Assembly: GCA_041191265.1 (NCBI GenBank)
Contig: JBEEPE010000024.1
Coordinates: 1-29,837, forward strand
DNA: 29,837 bases
Reading direction: 5' to 3'
Origin: JBEEPE01 sp041191265
GTDB lineage: Bacteria > Verrucomicrobiota > Verrucomicrobiia > Chthoniobacterales > Chthoniobacteraceae
A program made the translations under genes and the position numbers. The notes below the pieces were generated by a model. It was not told the origin of the DNA. It did not search any database and saw only the letters and a program-made list of their open reading frames with translations. Shown here piece by piece: positions 9,132 through 16,073 of the stretch. Numbering within the stretch: position 1 is the first letter of the stretch; each line of letters starts with the position of its first letter.

Positions 9132-10172
9132 ATGACATGCCGCCCCCTGATCGCCTTCATGGTCTGGATTTGGATGCTCACCTGCTTTCGCTCGCTCTCG
9201 GCTACTGCCTCCGACGGATTACCGTTCGCGCAGCCCGCTCCACCAGAATCACCGTCGCGGCCCCAGTTCCCTCCACGCCCCTCTACCCCACCCTCTGCGC
9301 CATCGCGCCCCGCCCAAGGCGCGGCTCAACGCACCCAACCACAATCTCCACTTCCACCGGCATCGAGCCCCCAACCTCCGTCATCCCCCACCTTCCGCCC
9401 CCCTCCCCCGGCAAAGCATGAAAAACCCGCAGAAGAAACATGGGTGAACCTCGTCATTGAAAAATCCGGAGGCGGAATCATCCGAAACCGATTCTCCAAC
9501 TTTGGCGAAAACATGGCCTCAGAAATCCGGCTCAGAATCGCCAAACAACAACTCGACACCCCAGAACCCATTGTCGCCACAAAACCCCTTTCAGATCTCC
9601 GCACCGTCAGCGCACCCTTCGCCTGCATCTCACTTGCTCTAGATGACTTACCCACCATTTCTGAAAATACCAAACAAAGCATGGAGGACTACCTGCGTCG
9701 CGGGGGATTCGTGTGGATTGTTGCCCACTCGCCCTCAGATTCCTTCGACGTAAGGCCCATCATCCGAAACGAGCCTTTCACCGAACACATCCTCCGGCGC
9801 GTGCTTCCCGCGGCCGTCATCACCACCGAAAACGTTAAATATGCTGGGTTTCGACCCGTGATTCCTCCCTCCGTCATCGACCCAGCCATGAGCGAGGAAC
9901 TCACCCAACTCATCTCCAAGCGATTACAATCAATGGATGTCCTGTCGTTCGAAGGTCGTCCGGTAGCCATTGTAAGCTGGACATTTCCGGCACCCGCAGA
10001 CAAAGACATTTACACAGGACGCGCCCCAACCATTCCTCGAAATATTCCGCGAAGCAGTCCGCCGCGACCAACAAGTGCCCCTCCGCCCAGCAGACAAGAT
10101 CAAAGTGACGTCAAAATGTTCAACATCAAGCATATGGCTACTAACATTTACGTAAACATTCTCCTTCACTGA
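9132..10172 (+). CDS. Exported DUF4159-like protein with proline-rich linker
   Basis: From ATG 9132 the product has 346 residues. Residues 1-27 form a plausible Sec signal peptide (hydrophobic IAFMVWIWML core, ATA before SDG). Residues about 33-95 are a Pro/Ser-rich linker. The remainder, from EETWVNLVIE on, resembles DUF4159: a strand at 164-170, helix, then YLRRGGFVWI (187-196) and a downstream helix with LRRVLP. DUF4159 proteins commonly accompany MoxR/DUF58/BatA operons, and this gene is divergent from that operon. The family call is moderate because the middle is diverged. The start is uncertain: the frame is open from ATG 9012, and ATG 9159 is also possible; 9132 gives the best signal peptide. 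The C-terminal 45 residues look disordered. It converges on the amidohydrolase with an 8-nt gap and no visible terminator. Confidence 0.7.
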   Translation: MTCRPLIAFMVWIWMLTCFRSLSATASDGLPFAQPAPPESPSRPQFPPRPSTPPSAPSRPAQGAAQRTQPQSPLPPASSPQPPSSPTFRPPPPAKHEKPAEETWVNLVIEKSGGGIIRNRFSNFGENMASEIRLRIAKQQLDTPEPIVATKPLSDLRTVSAPFACISLALDDLPTISENTKQSMEDYLRRGGFVWIVAHSPSDSFDVRPIIRNEPFTEHILRRVLPAAVITTENVKYAGFRPVIPPSVIDPAMSEELTQLISKRLQSMDVLSFEGRPVAIVSWTFPAPADKDIYTGRAPTIPRNIPRSSPPRPTSAPPPSRQDQSDVKMFNIKHMATNIYVNILLH

Positions 10173-10180
10173 CGCGAGAT

Positions 10181-11920
10181 TCACTCTCCCGGAGCACGCC
10201 ACACTTCGCGCCCTCCGACCCACGTCGATAACACCCGCGTCTCGCGAATCTCTTCCGGCGGACAACCCAAAATGTCTCGGTCGATCACAATCAAATCCGC
10301 AAGCTTTCCCTTCTCCAAACTCCCCGCTTGCGTCTCCATCCGCAACACGTGCGCGTTCCAAGAGGTGTACATCCGAACCGCATCCGCACGCGACAACGCC
10401 TCCTCGGGGTGCAACGGTTCATCCATTCCGCGTGTGCGCCGAGTCACCGCCGTCGCCATCCCCAACCACGGATTGTAGGGATTGATTGATCTCAAGCTCC
10501 CAATCTTTTGCATGTGATCACTGCCGCCCCCAAACTTCACTCCCGCCTCCACTAAACGGTGCAGCGGTTGGAATCGGCTCATCCGCGCATCCCCGAACTG
10601 ACGTAGTAACGTTCTGCCATCCAGATAAAACCAAATCGGCTGAATGTCCGCCACCACTCCGAGTGCAGCCGCTTTTGCAATGCTTGCCGGCGCCATAAAG
10701 TTGCTGTGCGTCAAACACGGACGCGTCTCCGCGATGGGCAGTTCCTTCGCCAACTCCTCGTACACCCCGAGCAACATCGCCACCGCGCCGTCCCCCACAC
10801 TGTGCGCCGTGAACTGCAACCCACCCGACGCGACTTTTCGAACCATCCGAACCAAATCCTCCCGAGGAATCTTCAAGGTTCCCCGATACTCAGGGTCCGT
10901 GATTCCGTAAATCGCGCTCACCCCCCAAGGATCCTGCATCAGGGCACTCCCCGTCAGCATACCGCCATCCAGCCAGACCTTCGTGCCCACAATTTTCAGC
11001 CACGCATCCTCCTGACAAAGAGGATGCTGCAAAATCTCGTCAATCGCACGTTCCGTGGTTCTCCACTGCCCACCCACGCCAAACGTATGAGACAAACGTA
11101 ACCGCACCGACAACTCTCCGGACTCCTTCAGCTTCTGGTAATGCGTCATCGCCGACGCACTCGCGCCTCGATCCGCAATCGTCGTCAAACCCACCGAGTT
11201 GTAATCGCGAAACAGCGCTTTCAACGCTGCACGCGTATCCTCCGCCGTGATCGGCTTCGACGGCTTCGCCGCGGGAAGATTCACTGAGACAGACCGAAGC
11301 AATCCGGTTGGTTCGCCAGCGCTGTCCTTTTCCACCAATCCCGGATGCCCCTCCTGCAACCGGTAACTCCGGTCGATTCCTGCCAACCGCATGGCGAGCG
11401 AGTTCAGCATGCTGTCCGGCCCCGTCGAAAATCGAACGGGATGCCGCGGAGCAGCTCCATCCAACTCAGCCCGAGTCGGATACCTCTGCTCATCCAACCG
11501 TGTGATGAAAACCTGTGAAACCAAGATCAGCGTTCCCTCCGGCAAGGCCTCGGCCCGCGCCCGAATGTACGCCAACAACTGCGCAATGTTGGTGATGTCA
11601 GGCACCGGATGATCGTGCTCGAACGTGGCAGCCCCCACCGGATGCACGTGGCTGTCCATCAAACCGGGCAAAACCATGCGGCCGCCAAGATTCACCTCCT
11701 TCACCGCTTCCTGACCTCGAATCGCCTCTGCCACCTCGGTCTCTCCCACTGCAACCACTCGCTCACCACGAACCGCAATGCTCGAAACCTCCGAGAAGGC
11801 GGCGTCCACCGTGAGAATACGCCCATTCCGAAAGACGACCGTTTGTTCCGCAATCCCCCGAGGCGATAAGACCCCAGCGAAAATTCCCGCGAGTGCGCAC
11901 ATCAAGAATTGCCTCTTCAT
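10181..11920 (-). CDS. Secreted metal-dependent amidohydrolase, YtcJ-like (amidohydrolase family 3)
   Basis: A 579-residue protein starting at ATG 11920, supported by a good Shine-Dalgarno (GGAAGAGG) 3-4 nt upstream. Residues 1-24 form a Sec signal peptide (MKRQFLMCALAGIFAGVLSP...IAEQ), so it acts outside the cytoplasm. The beta-sandwich start (VVFRNGRILTVDAAF) and the metal motif LPGLMDSHVHP (H91, H93) are typical of amidohydrolase family 3. Later elements are KVWLDGG, FTAHSVGDGA, LTHSNF and GGSDH, and the C-terminal ADAVRMYTSWNA...GSLEKGKLADLIVID. Members cleave amide or ester bonds of diverse small molecules; the substrate cannot be read from sequence. It is divergent from the glutaredoxin gene and appears monocistronic. 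Confidence 0.92.
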   Translation of the reverse strand: MKRQFLMCALAGIFAGVLSPRGIAEQTVVFRNGRILTVDAAFSEVSSIAVRGERVVAVGETEVAEAIRGQEAVKEVNLGGRMVLPGLMDSHVHPVGAATFEHDHPVPDITNIAQLLAYIRARAEALPEGTLILVSQVFITRLDEQRYPTRAELDGAAPRHPVRFSTGPDSMLNSLAMRLAGIDRSYRLQEGHPGLVEKDSAGEPTGLLRSVSVNLPAAKPSKPITAEDTRAALKALFRDYNSVGLTTIADRGASASAMTHYQKLKESGELSVRLRLSHTFGVGGQWRTTERAIDEILQHPLCQEDAWLKIVGTKVWLDGGMLTGSALMQDPWGVSAIYGITDPEYRGTLKIPREDLVRMVRKVASGGLQFTAHSVGDGAVAMLLGVYEELAKELPIAETRPCLTHSNFMAPASIAKAAALGVVADIQPIWFYLDGRTLLRQFGDARMSRFQPLHRLVEAGVKFGGGSDHMQKIGSLRSINPYNPWLGMATAVTRRTRGMDEPLHPEEALSRADAVRMYTSWNAHVLRMETQAGSLEKGKLADLIVIDRDILGCPPEEIRETRVLSTWVGGREVWRAPGE

Positions 11921-12104
11921 AAACCTCTTCCGAGCACACCCCGCACCATCCAGTGCCCGCTGGCATTGAACGAAAGTGGACAGTGAACCATGCGCATCGT
12001 AGCCACACCCGCAACGCGAGTTGCAGAGACGACTTTGCCCGAGTGATCGAAAAGCGTTGGCGCACACGCTATATTGCGGCGAAAATCCTCCGCTTATCTC
12101 TTCT
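11921..12104. promoter_or_regulatory. Divergent promoter region, amidohydrolase / glutaredoxin
   Basis: This 184-nt gap separates the divergent starts. On the plus strand a good -10 candidate TATATT lies at 12070-12075, about 30 nt before the glutaredoxin ATG; no convincing -35 box is seen 17 nt upstream. The minus-strand side holds the GGAAGAGG ribosome binding site of the amidohydrolase next to 11920. Nothing else is recognised. Confidence 0.35.
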
Positions 12105-12344
12105 ATGAACCTTTATGTGAAACTGTGGTGCCCGTGGTGTGTTGCCGCTTGGGAACACCTCGACGCTCACGGCTACGCGTACAACAAAATCGACGTGCTC
12201 GCGGACAAGTCGGCTTTCGATCGGATGGTGCGACTGTCGAGCCAAACCAAAACACCCACCCTCGAATGGAACGGGCACGTGCTGGCCGACTTTGGTCCGA
12301 ATGAACTGGTGGCATTTTTGAAAAAGCACGGAATCACCCCCTAA
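12105..12344 (+). CDS. Glutaredoxin
   Basis: A 79-residue protein with the thioredoxin-fold glutaredoxin pattern: a short first strand MNLYVKLW, the active site C-P-W-C at residues 9-12, and a cis-proline TPTLEW segment near residues 49-54, then NGHVLADFGPNELVAFL. Length is normal for class I glutaredoxins. The site is CPWC rather than the common CPYC. It probably reduces disulfides or glutathionylated proteins in the cytoplasm. ATG 12105 is chosen; the longer frame from 12021 adds residues with no family likeness. Only 1 nt separates its stop from the next ATG, so the two genes are translationally linked. Confidence 0.9.
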   Translation: MNLYVKLWCPWCVAAWEHLDAHGYAYNKIDVLADKSAFDRMVRLSSQTKTPTLEWNGHVLADFGPNELVAFLKKHGITP

Positions 12345-12345
12345 C

Positions 12346-13173
12346 ATGCCCTCTTGGTTTTCAGACGCCCTCGCCACCTTGGGCCTCGTTGTTCTTGCAT
12401 TTGCCCTATTCGAAATCGGGCGCCCCGGGTTTCGTGCGCTGGGGATGTGGTCGCTCGTCTCCGCAAGCGCTTTCGCTGCGTACAGACTGACGGGGATGGC
12501 GACGATTACCGCGCTGACGGTAGCAATGTGGTTCCTACTGCCGCTTCGCCGGATCATCCGCGAAGGGCGCCGCATCCTCATGCCGAGACGGCGCGAACTT
12601 CGCGACGGCGCATTTGCCCGCTTCAACCAAGTGCCAAACTTTGATCAACTCGAGGAAGAACTCGGTGAAGCCGGTTTCCAGTACCTTGAAGACCTCCAGT
12701 GGAGCGCGGGACAAGGCGTCACGGTCGCCATCCGAGCGTTCATCAATACCGAAAGCCGCACCCGCATTACGCTAAATCTCGCCGAATCAGAAGATGTCAC
12801 CTTCTTCTACGTGGCACTCAATAACCGCGCTGCCGATGGAAAAATGCTGTGCACATGGACTTACCCGTTCTCCTACAGCCTTCTGTTTGCTCCAGGATGG
12901 AATGTGCAGCGCATCTCGCACCCAGGCTCGCTGGAGGAGTTGCTAAACATTCACCGCGAGTTTCTCTCACGGAATCACGTGCGCCCCGAAAACCTCGCGC
13001 CGCTCCCCGACGACACGATCCGGTTGGAACTTCAACAAGATCTCGACCGGCAAATTGCCTACAACCTCGACCGACATCTTTTGGAAGAGGCCGGTTCCGA
13101 GAGCGTTCGGTACACATGGAAAGGATGCGCTTTCCTGTGGATTCAGTTCCTCCGCCACGTCTTTGCGTGGTAA
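12346..13173 (+). CDS. Unrecognised membrane protein (275 aa)
   Basis: I do not recognise the family. The first 70 residues hold two or three hydrophobic helices (about 6-24, 33-48 and 51-67), followed by an arginine-rich segment (residues 68-86, with IIREGRR and PRRREL) consistent with a cytoplasmic loop. Residues about 95-275 form a soluble mixed alpha/beta domain containing LEEELGEAGFQYLEDLQW and a WTYPFSYSLLFAPGW strand region. The domain reads as if it senses or binds something at the membrane, but that is conjecture. It starts 1 nt after the glutaredoxin stop and ends 25 nt before thrS, so the three genes are likely co-transcribed. Confidence 0.85.
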   Translation: MPSWFSDALATLGLVVLAFALFEIGRPGFRALGMWSLVSASAFAAYRLTGMATITALTVAMWFLLPLRRIIREGRRILMPRRRELRDGAFARFNQVPNFDQLEEELGEAGFQYLEDLQWSAGQGVTVAIRAFINTESRTRITLNLAESEDVTFFYVALNNRAADGKMLCTWTYPFSYSLLFAPGWNVQRISHPGSLEELLNIHREFLSRNHVRPENLAPLPDDTIRLELQQDLDRQIAYNLDRHLLEEAGSESVRYTWKGCAFLWIQFLRHVFAW

Positions 13174-13198
13174 CCCACCCTCAAACCATCCCTGCACC

Positions 13199-15052
13199 AT
13201 GTCCGAAGAAAGAAAAACCCTCGATCAGCGCCAGCAGATGTCCGACATCGAACGTCTGCGCCATTCCGCAGCCCATATTCTCGCCACTGCAATCCTAAAG
13301 ATTTGGCCGGAGGCCCAGTTTGCGGCGGGGCCACCCGTTGAAAACGGTTTCTACTACGACCTCGATCTTCCACACCGCATCTCGACCGATGACTTTGCGC
13401 GCATAGAGGAAGAGATGAAAAAGGAAATCAAGGCGAACAACACGTTCGAGCGGATGACCGTCACCCGCGATGAGGCCCTCTCCCTCGCAAACTCAGGGCG
13501 TCTCGGCGGACTCACCGAGCGAGGCACGCCCAGCATCTTCAAGGTCGACATTCTCAACTCCATTCCGGACAACGAAGAAATTTCGCTCTTCAAAAATGGT
13601 GACTTTCTAGATCTCTGCGCCGGCCCGCACGTGATGCGCACGGGAAACGTGGGCGCATTCCGACTCACCCATGTTGCGTCGGCTTATTACAAAGGGGACG
13701 AACGCAACCCGCAGCTTCAGCGGATTTACGGAACCGCGTTCAAAAACAAAACCGAGCTGGAAGCCTACTTCACCATGCTCGAAGAGGCTCGGAAACGCGA
13801 CCACCGCAAACTCGGACGCGAACTCGAACTCTTCACGTTTGATGAGGATGTCGGTCCAGGACTACCGCTCTGGATGCCGAACGGAACCGTCCTCATCGAA
13901 GAACTCGAACGCCTTGCCAAGGAAACCGAGTTTCAAGCTGGGTACCAACGCGTACGCACTCCACACCTCGCGCGACAGAACATGTACCTCACGAGCGGAC
14001 ATCTCCCCTACTACGAGGAGAGCATGTTCCCCGCGATGATTCTGGAGGAAAAAGCCCCGCTTCCCGACGGTTCTCCCGCTCCCGCCGAGAAGTATTACCT
14101 CAAGGCGATGAACTGCCCCCATCACCACAAGATTTTCGGGGCCGTTCCACGCAGCTACCGAGACCTCCCACTGCGCCTCGCAGAGTACGGCACCTGTTAT
14201 CGCTACGAGCAATCCGGCGAACTGCTCGGCTTAATGCGCGTCCGCTCCATGCAGATGAACGACGCCCATCTGTACTGCACGCCCGAACAGTTCGAGTCCG
14301 AGTTCATCGCCGTGAACGAAACGTACCTCAAGTACTTCAAAATTTTCGGCTTCGAAAAATACCTCATGCGCTTCTCCACGCATGACCCCAAGCGCCTCGG
14401 AGAAAAGTTCGTCGATGAGCCCGAACTGTGGCGCCAAACCGAGGAAATGGTCCGCAACGTTCTCGTCAAGTCAGGCATCCATTTCGTGGAAGTTCCGAAC
14501 GAAGCCGCATTCTATGGCCCCAAAATCGACGTGCAGGTTTGGAGCGCCATCGGACGCGAGTTCACCATTGCCACCAATCAGGTCGACTTCGCGGTACCCA
14601 AACGTTTCGGACTGACCTATCGGGATCGAGACAACACGGACAAGACTCCGCTGTGTATCCATCGAGCTCCACTCGGCACCCACGAACGCTTCATCGGGTT
14701 CCTGATCGAACACTACGCGGGGAACTTCCCGCTTTGGCTAGCGCCAGAACAGGTACGCATCCTTCCCATCGGCGACGAAGAACCCCTCGTGGCGGAGGCC
14801 CGCCGGATCGAGTTGGAACTGCGCTCCCACGGCGTGCGAGTCGCCGTTGATGCGTCCACGGACAAAATCAACGGAAAGGTGCTGCGGGCTGAGCAGGCGA
14901 AAGTCCACACGATGCTCGTCATCGGACAACGCGACCTCGCCGCGGGCGCGGTGAGCGTGCGCCTCCACGGAAAAGGCAACATCGGAGCACGCCCCGTCGC
15001 GGAAACCATCGACGCGATACTGACCGCGATTCGTGAGCGCGCGAACCACTAA
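13199..15052 (+). CDS. thrS: Threonyl-tRNA synthetase lacking the N-terminal TGS domain
   Basis: Charges tRNA-Thr with threonine. From ATG 13199 the protein has 617 residues. It opens directly in the editing (SAD) domain with HSAAH (22-26), then C140-A-G-P-H144. The class II core has the zinc ligands C306 (MNCPHH), H357 (NDAH) and H488 (HRAPLG), motif 2 around RYEQSGELLGLMRVRS, and motif 3 around GTHERFIGFLIEHYAG. The C-terminal anticodon-binding domain begins near VRILPIGDEEP. The TGS (N1) domain of E. coli ThrRS, about 60 residues, is absent. The frame is open upstream to 13055 but those residues overlap the previous gene and do not resemble TGS. No clear Shine-Dalgarno. It is followed by infC, a classical neighbour. 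Confidence 0.97.
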   Translation: MSEERKTLDQRQQMSDIERLRHSAAHILATAILKIWPEAQFAAGPPVENGFYYDLDLPHRISTDDFARIEEEMKKEIKANNTFERMTVTRDEALSLANSGRLGGLTERGTPSIFKVDILNSIPDNEEISLFKNGDFLDLCAGPHVMRTGNVGAFRLTHVASAYYKGDERNPQLQRIYGTAFKNKTELEAYFTMLEEARKRDHRKLGRELELFTFDEDVGPGLPLWMPNGTVLIEELERLAKETEFQAGYQRVRTPHLARQNMYLTSGHLPYYEESMFPAMILEEKAPLPDGSPAPAEKYYLKAMNCPHHHKIFGAVPRSYRDLPLRLAEYGTCYRYEQSGELLGLMRVRSMQMNDAHLYCTPEQFESEFIAVNETYLKYFKIFGFEKYLMRFSTHDPKRLGEKFVDEPELWRQTEEMVRNVLVKSGIHFVEVPNEAAFYGPKIDVQVWSAIGREFTIATNQVDFAVPKRFGLTYRDRDNTDKTPLCIHRAPLGTHERFIGFLIEHYAGNFPLWLAPEQVRILPIGDEEPLVAEARRIELELRSHGVRVAVDASTDKINGKVLRAEQAKVHTMLVIGQRDLAAGAVSVRLHGKGNIGARPVAETIDAILTAIRERANH

Positions 15053-15234
15053 AACTCTGAAATACGCCTCGGGAAAACTCCTTGAAACAGGATTTTCCCA
15101 CTCCCTAGGACGCTTTTGTCCAAGTTTCCTTCTTGCAGAGGCATCTTTTAAATCGTAACCGATGAGGTGCTGATTGGCCCTCACCGCTCAGCCGCTGGTC
15201 GTACGTCTGCAACGGCCTGCGTTTTGAGGAGCGA
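15053..15234 (+). promoter_or_regulatory. thrS-infC intergenic leader
   Basis: This region has no gene. It contains a strong hairpin (15071-15099, separate entry) and a poor promoter candidate: TTGCAG at 15133-15138 with TAACCG 17 nt downstream. A GAGGAG sequence at 15226-15231 is the best ribosome binding site in the vicinity of infC. The last in-frame stop before infC is TGA 15163-15165, so translated sequence could begin anywhere after that. Confidence 0.4.
15071..15099 (+). other. RNA hairpin between thrS and infC
   Basis: GGGAAAA, a bulged C, and TCCT pair with AGGA and TTTTCCC, giving 11 base pairs around a TGAAAC loop. There is no T-run directly after the stem, so it is a weak candidate for an intrinsic terminator; it could stabilise the thrS 3' end or act as an attenuator or leader element for infC. 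Confidence 0.55.
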
Positions 15235-15921
15235 ATCCCCAAGGATTCAGGCAGACAAACGAAAATATTCGGGCGCCCCCCCTGCTCCGGACGGCGACGC
15301 CCCAACCAAATCAGTCCTATACAAGCCCATCAATATCGCGTTAACCAACGAATCCGCGCGCGCGAAGTGCGTGTGATTCTCGCCTCGTCCGGACAACAGC
15401 TCGGCGTCATGAAAATCCAAGACGCCCTGAAAATCGCCCAAAACCACGGGCTCGATCTGGTCGAAGTGGCACCGCAAGCAAATCCACCGGTCTGCCGAGT
15501 CATTGACTTCGGCAAGTTCAAGTACGAACTCGCCAAACAGGAGAAAGACCGGAAAAACACCGCTGCGAAGCTCAAGGAAATCAAGTTCCGCGTGAACATT
15601 GATCAGCACGACTACGAGACGAAGGTGCGGCACGGCGAAGAGTTCCTCGATCGCGGAAATAAAGTCCGCGTTCAACTCCAGTTTCGCGGACGCGAGATGG
15701 CGCATAAAGAACTCGGAATGGAACTGATGCACCGCATTAAAGAGGACCTTTCCACGATGTCGAATGCCGAGCAGGAACCCAAGCTAATGGGTAAGGCGGT
15801 CATCATGATTTTAAGCCCTCTCCCTGCCAACAAGCGGAAGCGAAAGTTTGCCCCAGTCGACGACGCAGATCTCGAAGACGATTCTGAGGACGACTCCGAT
15901 CACGAGGAAGATTCGGAGTAA
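15235..15921 (+). CDS. infC: Translation initiation factor IF-3, with rare start codon and acidic tail
   Basis: Binds the 30S subunit, checks start codons and prevents premature 50S joining. The N-domain runs YRVNQRIRAREVRV...GQQLGVMKIQDALKIAQ, then LDLVEVAPQANPPVCRVIDFGKFKYE; the C-domain has IKFRVNIDQHDY and FRGREMAHKELG. Conserved sequence begins at least at 15334 (YRVN), upstream of the first usual start, GTG 15367. Between the in-frame TGA at 15163 and there, no ATG, GTG or TTG occurs in frame. Candidates are CTG 15217, ATC 15235, ATA 15265, ATC 15310 and ATA 15319. ATC 15235 is listed because GAGGAG ends 3 nt before it; ATA 15265 is nearly as plausible. The C-terminus carries about 20 mostly acidic residues beyond the usual end. 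An intrinsic terminator follows; rpmI and rplT do not. Confidence 0.95.
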   Translation: MPKDSGRQTKIFGRPPCSGRRRPNQISPIQAHQYRVNQRIRAREVRVILASSGQQLGVMKIQDALKIAQNHGLDLVEVAPQANPPVCRVIDFGKFKYELAKQEKDRKNTAAKLKEIKFRVNIDQHDYETKVRHGEEFLDRGNKVRVQLQFRGREMAHKELGMELMHRIKEDLSTMSNAEQEPKLMGKAVIMILSPLPANKRKRKFAPVDDADLEDDSEDDSDHEEDSE

Positions 15922-15962
15922 CTCTGGGCGTGCCGAACAATCGGCACCCACAACATCTCCGC

Positions 15963-15991
15963 AAGCCGGCCCCGAAAAGGGCCGGTTTTTT
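15963..15991 (+). terminator. Rho-independent terminator after infC
   Basis: The stem CCGGCCC (15966-15972) pairs perfectly with GGGCCGG (15979-15985) around a CGAAAA loop, followed directly by six T residues (15986-15991). It lies 44 nt after the infC stop and ends the thrS-infC transcription unit before the downstream hydrolase. Confidence 0.93.
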
Positions 15992-16073
15992 CGTGGACGC
16001 ACCTCCCTTTTCGCGGTGCAGAACGCCGCAAAATGCGCATCACGCGGGAACGAGATTTTCTCCAATTCCGTGC

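Noticed and set aside
11921..12067. 49-residue extension of the amidohydrolase
   Set aside because: A clear signal peptide and a strong ribosome binding site mark ATG 11920 as the start.
13055..13198. 48-residue N-terminal extension of thrS as a TGS domain
   Set aside because: The residues overlap the end of the preceding membrane-protein gene in another frame and show no TGS-like sequence.
15367..15369. GTG 15367 as the infC start
   Set aside because: It would remove YRVNQRIRARE, which is a conserved part of the IF3 N-domain.
15930..16073. Longer start for the S15-type hydrolase
   Set aside because: The extension would span the infC terminator and precede an obvious signal peptide beginning at 16074.
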